The notes beneath the pieces were generated by a model. It was given only the letters and a program-made list of their open reading frames with translations, was not told the DNA's origin and ran no database searches. This document shows, one piece after another, positions 60,080-64,000 of a stretch of 64,000 nucleotides of DNA. Source of the DNA: Branchiostoma floridae (Eukaryota > Chordata > Leptocardii > Amphioxiformes > Branchiostomatidae); NCBI RefSeq assembly GCF_000003815.2, contig NC_049997.1, positions 16,831,967-16,895,966 of the forward strand, read 5' to 3'. Position 1 is the stretch's first letter; each line of letters starts with the position of its first letter. A program made the translations under genes and the position numbers.

Positions 60080-63060
60080 TCTGTCAGAGTTTCATTCACG
60101 CCTGTATAGGTAACATTTCTTATATTGACGCTGGGAAGAAGTTGTCTAGTGATTGAGTGAGTGAGTGAGTGAGTGAGTGAGTGAGTGAGTGAGTGAGTGA
60201 GTGAGTGAGTGAGTGAGTGAGTGAGTGAGTGAGTGAGTGAGTGAGTGAGTGAGTAATAGATTGAGTGAGTGAATGACTCAGTCAGACAGTGAGTCGGTCA
60301 CTCAGTGAGTCGGTCGGTGTGTCAGCCAGTCCAGTGAGTAGGTAAGTCCGTTACAATTAGTCAGTCATTTATTCAGTCAGCCAATGAGTGAACAAGATCA
60401 GGAGAACAAACATCTATCAGGGAGTAAGTGTGAACGAAATTTCACAAGAAAACCGGACTGACGGTTGCCCAAACTATAAATCAAAACTGAGGCATGGCCT
60501 GTCAGCGTCCCATCGTGGGAACCTTGCGCCGTTTGTTACTGCCCTCCCTGTTGGCATTCTTCCAACACACCGTCGTCCTAACATGACCCCGGCATGTCCC
60601 CAGCTGCGTCGGAAAAACCGCTTGGGGTCCATGATCGAATCGCCCTTTGTTTTGCCGACATGTTAAACCATAAACAACACCAAAAAACGCTACCGAAAAC
60701 ATGACCTTCTTGACAAAGTATTTGTCACAAATTTTGAGGGATAGGCCTTTCTTTCTATGGTTGAGACAGAGAACTCTGATACGTTACGATTGAATGGAAA
60801 TAAATTGACATTTCTCATACGTTTCGAAGCCATATATAAAGAATTACGAACAGGTGTTCTGTTTTGAAATATCTTCTTGTCCAGAGGTTATCGGCAAAGT
60901 GAATTATTATGAGGAAGACATTCTTTAACACCGTTCCGAAAACAAACACAGTCAGAGTCAGGACGCGAGTGCTGCTTTTGGTCTGAGATGACAACGAAGT
61001 GTGTAGTACAGGCTTGGGTCTTGTATTCCATCCATGTTGACAGTTTTCCAACATATAGACGTCTTGCCGTGACCCTGGTACGACCCGGGTTGTATCATCC
61101 AAAGCCGCTTGGAGTCAGTGATAAATATCACAGAGACTTATTAGCTACTAAGCTATGCTTTTAACCACAACCAACAACAGACAGGGGCAATACTGTAAAC
61201 ATGACCTTGTAGGTAAAGGATAAATATGAATGTTACAAAACTAGGGCTGAGCCCTTGTTTTTCACGTGATGCCAAGAATATTTTTGAAAACCTGTCATGT
61301 TTTATATCTGATTGAAAAAATAGAATCATTTTCATTCATTTGGAAAGTTGTGTCATAAAAACTAGACACCTGTTCTGATTTGGAAGATCTACCTGTGCAG
61401 AGGTCATCGGCAGGTGGATTTACTTATTCATGAGGAAGGAATTCCTTAACACCGTTCAAAAGCGTACACAAACAGAGCCTGGACACGACAAGACCTAAGG
61501 CAAATTTTCGTCTTGCTTCTTCGACTCATGCCATTCCCTGGTCTTTTCTGAAGGAGGCAAGAGTCTCAATCCTTTAGAACTCCTCAATCAGAAAAGTTGA
61601 CCACTCCTCCCCCGGCAGTGCTACATTTGATAAATTTTGTCTGGACATTCTTTAACTCAATTTAGGATCCGGAGCAATAGTGACCTGAGTCAATTCAATG
61701 CCGAGGGGTGCTAAATCATAAATCCATATCTTTCTTTCAAAGAGGTATTGCAAAATTACTAGAGCCCCCTTGGAAATGTGGTGACAGATGCATATATATA
61801 TACTTCGGTCTTATTGTGCGAATACCGCACCGTTTGCACCGTTCCGTTGTTGAAAAACTTCCAACATACCGACGTCTTGTCTTGGCCCTGGTATGATCCC
61901 AGTTGTTCCATGCAGAGCCGCTTGGAATCCGTGATAAATATCACAGAAACTTATTAGCTGCTGATTTATGCTTAAAACCTCAAACAGCAACCAACAGAAG
62001 CGCTACCGAAAACATGACCTTGCAGGCGAACGGTAAAAAAATATGTTACAATATTAGGACAATGTGCTCTTCTTTTTCAGGTACGACAGTTAAAACCTTT
62101 AAAAACATGCCCTATGTTGTATCTGAATGAGTAAATAACAACTATTTATTCATACACAAAGTTATATCATAACGAAAACTAGACAGGTGTTCTGTTTGAA
62201 AAGATCTACGTGTATAGAGGTCGTCAGCATGGTGATAGAGTACGTAATGAGGAAGACATATTCTCCAACACCGTTCCAAAAGTGTACACAAAGTCATGAC
62301 GTGACAAGACTTTGGACCGTCTATTATGTCTTTAATTAAGAGACATCTGACATGTAAAAAATGGAAAAATACCGACCCTTAACAATTCCTCTTTCAGAAA
62401 ACACGACCTCCGTACTCTTGTCTAGGTATTCTTTAACAGGAATATAATTCTAAAGACAAGGGTAAGTCCTATGAGGTGCTAACTCATAAATCCATCTGTT
62501 TTTAATGAGATGTTGCGTTGCAAAATCGAAGTTTCGATGACTTGTTATTTTGCGCATGCAAAACAACTTGGATGTGTTCATTGTCTTCCCTTCCGCGATT
62601 GCACTTGTGTCAACGTACAAAATTAAGGCTATGGCCTTATTTCCGTGCTAAAGCCAATAACGTTTTTAAATCCTGGTGTATGTTGCATCTGATAGGATAA
62701 ATAACAACTATTTTCTTCATTTAAAATGTTCAATGCACGAAAAAGTGAATTTCCAGGTGTATCAAGACCTTGAAACACAAGTGAAATTTACTGTGTCCTG
62801 GTCGTATACATTAATATCCGGGCTTGAAGTGTATTATAAAGAAAGCTAGTCAGGTGTTTTTTTCTGACAGATCAACCTGTGCCTAGGTCATCGGCAAGGT
62901 GACAGAGTTAAGAGTATGACATTCCTTTCCACCGTTCCAAAAGCATACACAAACAGCGTCAGATGTGACAAGACTTCGGGCAAATTTTCTCACCTCTTAG
63001 ACTCACGCCATGCCCACCTGTTTCTATCATCTGGCCTATGTCTCGTGCTTTGTAAAAAAA
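60080..63060. repeat. Segmental repeat, block 4
   Basis: TGAG tract, then CATCGTGGGAACCTTGCGCC and AACACACCGTCGTCCTAAC. The second submodule follows at 60960-61180 and again at 61850-61995, with AGGTCATCGGCA-type ends at 61400 and 62885. At least three module ends are seen. Confidence 0.75.
60151..60256. repeat. TGAG microsatellite 4
   Basis: About 105 bp of pure TGAG. It is followed by the same GTCAGTCAG spacer seen after tract 3. Confidence 0.97.
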
Positions 63061-63069
63061 GAGAGAGAC

Positions 63070-64000
63070 TTGATCCTGCACAATTCCATTGTAAGAAATT
63101 TATCTCTCCTCCCTCAATATCACATTTAACGTTATATACAATAACTGGGCATTATTTGATATGATAACAGCTCTACACATCAAAAGAAAGGGTCCATTCT
63201 AGAGGAACTAAATTAGTTATTTTCCGTAGGTCTCCTCTAGCATGGCACGATAGCCTTCTTTCTTACTGTAGGACCTTCATTTTGTGTTTTTCAAAATCAT
63301 GAACAGATAAAATGTATTCAAATGAGGACCCATTTGCATAATTCATTAGGGAATGATTTAATTCGAAGAAGAATAACTTGCACGACGATCGTACAATTTA
63401 CTATATAGGTAATATTAGATAATAATAAAATTTGTGCCAGCAGTGCTGTACATAGATGTAACATGAAGACACGTCAACACGTTTTTGAAATAGTTTCATG
63501 ACTGTTTTATGTCAATATTGACTGCTAACACCGCATGAGAAAATCGCCTACCGCTCTCAAAAGGCTCTAGTCCATACCTCCGGCTGTAAAACCAATGTGG
63601 TCAAAACATTCAGATTGACTATGATAAGTTGATAACCGATGAAAAATTTCAGCAGTAGTAGACCATTTCCATCCCATTGAGACCGTTTAAGTAGTTCCGT
63701 TTATCAAATCAACATTCAGAAATGAGTTCACTTTATTCAACCGCATTTGCTTTGTCGAAGTATCATTCTAATCATTACTCTCTGCTTACCAGTAGTCAAT
63801 ACTGAATTGTCACTAATAGTAATGTACCAATACATGTACACTGACATGAGAAACCTTGTAGATCATATAACAATATAAATATAATACAGAAGAATATTAT
63901 GGTTGAACATGATATAAAAAAATATTTAGAGTACTTGATACTTTTACTGCACTTTTACTGCTTCTTGCTTTCTAGGACTTTTGGGTATAACTTCTATCGA
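63070..64000. other. Right edge of the window
   Basis: AT-rich sequence with no exon, repeat module or element end that I can support. Confidence 0.55.

Overview
This is eukaryotic DNA from an invertebrate animal. Genes are split into short exons with GT..AG introns, and the introns are full of inverted-repeat (MITE-like) DNA elements, tRNA-derived SINE pieces, LINE fragments and simple repeats. The gene content (many-exon ankyrin gene, cholinesterase-like enzyme, Ly6/uPAR protein) and repeat style suggest an invertebrate deuterostome, most likely a lancelet (Branchiostoma). That assignment is inference; no organism marker was tested. All gene models were built by hand from splice sites, reading-frame phase and family motifs.

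Layout. (1) 2866-23931, minus: a 21-exon gene for a predicted 677-residue ankyrin-repeat protein. Thirteen consecutive 99-bp phase-0 exons each encode exactly one 33-residue repeat. (2) 24021-28081, plus: a 7-exon gene for a 390-residue JmjC-type 2-oxoglutarate/iron oxygenase with an N-terminal signal sequence and a C-terminal EF-hand. Genes 1 and 2 are head to head, with only 89 bp between start codons. (3) 28644-45173, minus: a 10-exon gene for a 605-residue secreted, probably GPI-anchored, carboxylesterase/cholinesterase-like enzyme with an intact catalytic triad. It is tail to tail with gene 2, and the two poly(A) signals are about 100 bp apart. (4) 49406-51276, minus: a Ly6/uPAR-type GPI-anchored protein gene whose middle is lost in a 100-N assembly gap. 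(5) 55531-56462, minus: a compact 3-exon gene with TATA boxes for a 64-residue protein I do not recognise.

Mobile DNA and repeats. The 8.2-kb second intron of the esterase gene holds two elements flanked by TTAA duplications (one of them inside a 115-bp satellite, whose neighbouring units give the empty site), a second satellite of about 141-bp units, a foldback element, and a SINE whose A-rich tail supplies the 5' splice site. The ankyrin introns hold a 2.15-kb TA-flanked terminal-inverted-repeat element carrying its own spliced ORF, a 5'-truncated LINE inserted next to a splice donor, an exact 85-bp palindrome and several MITEs. From about 46.5 to 63.1 kb the DNA is mainly a diverged, nested segmental repeat whose units include long TGAG microsatellites.

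The five genes do not form an obvious pathway. Three products appear to be secretory or surface proteins (JmjC-EF-hand, esterase, Ly6). The ankyrin protein has no visible signal sequence and is probably intracellular.
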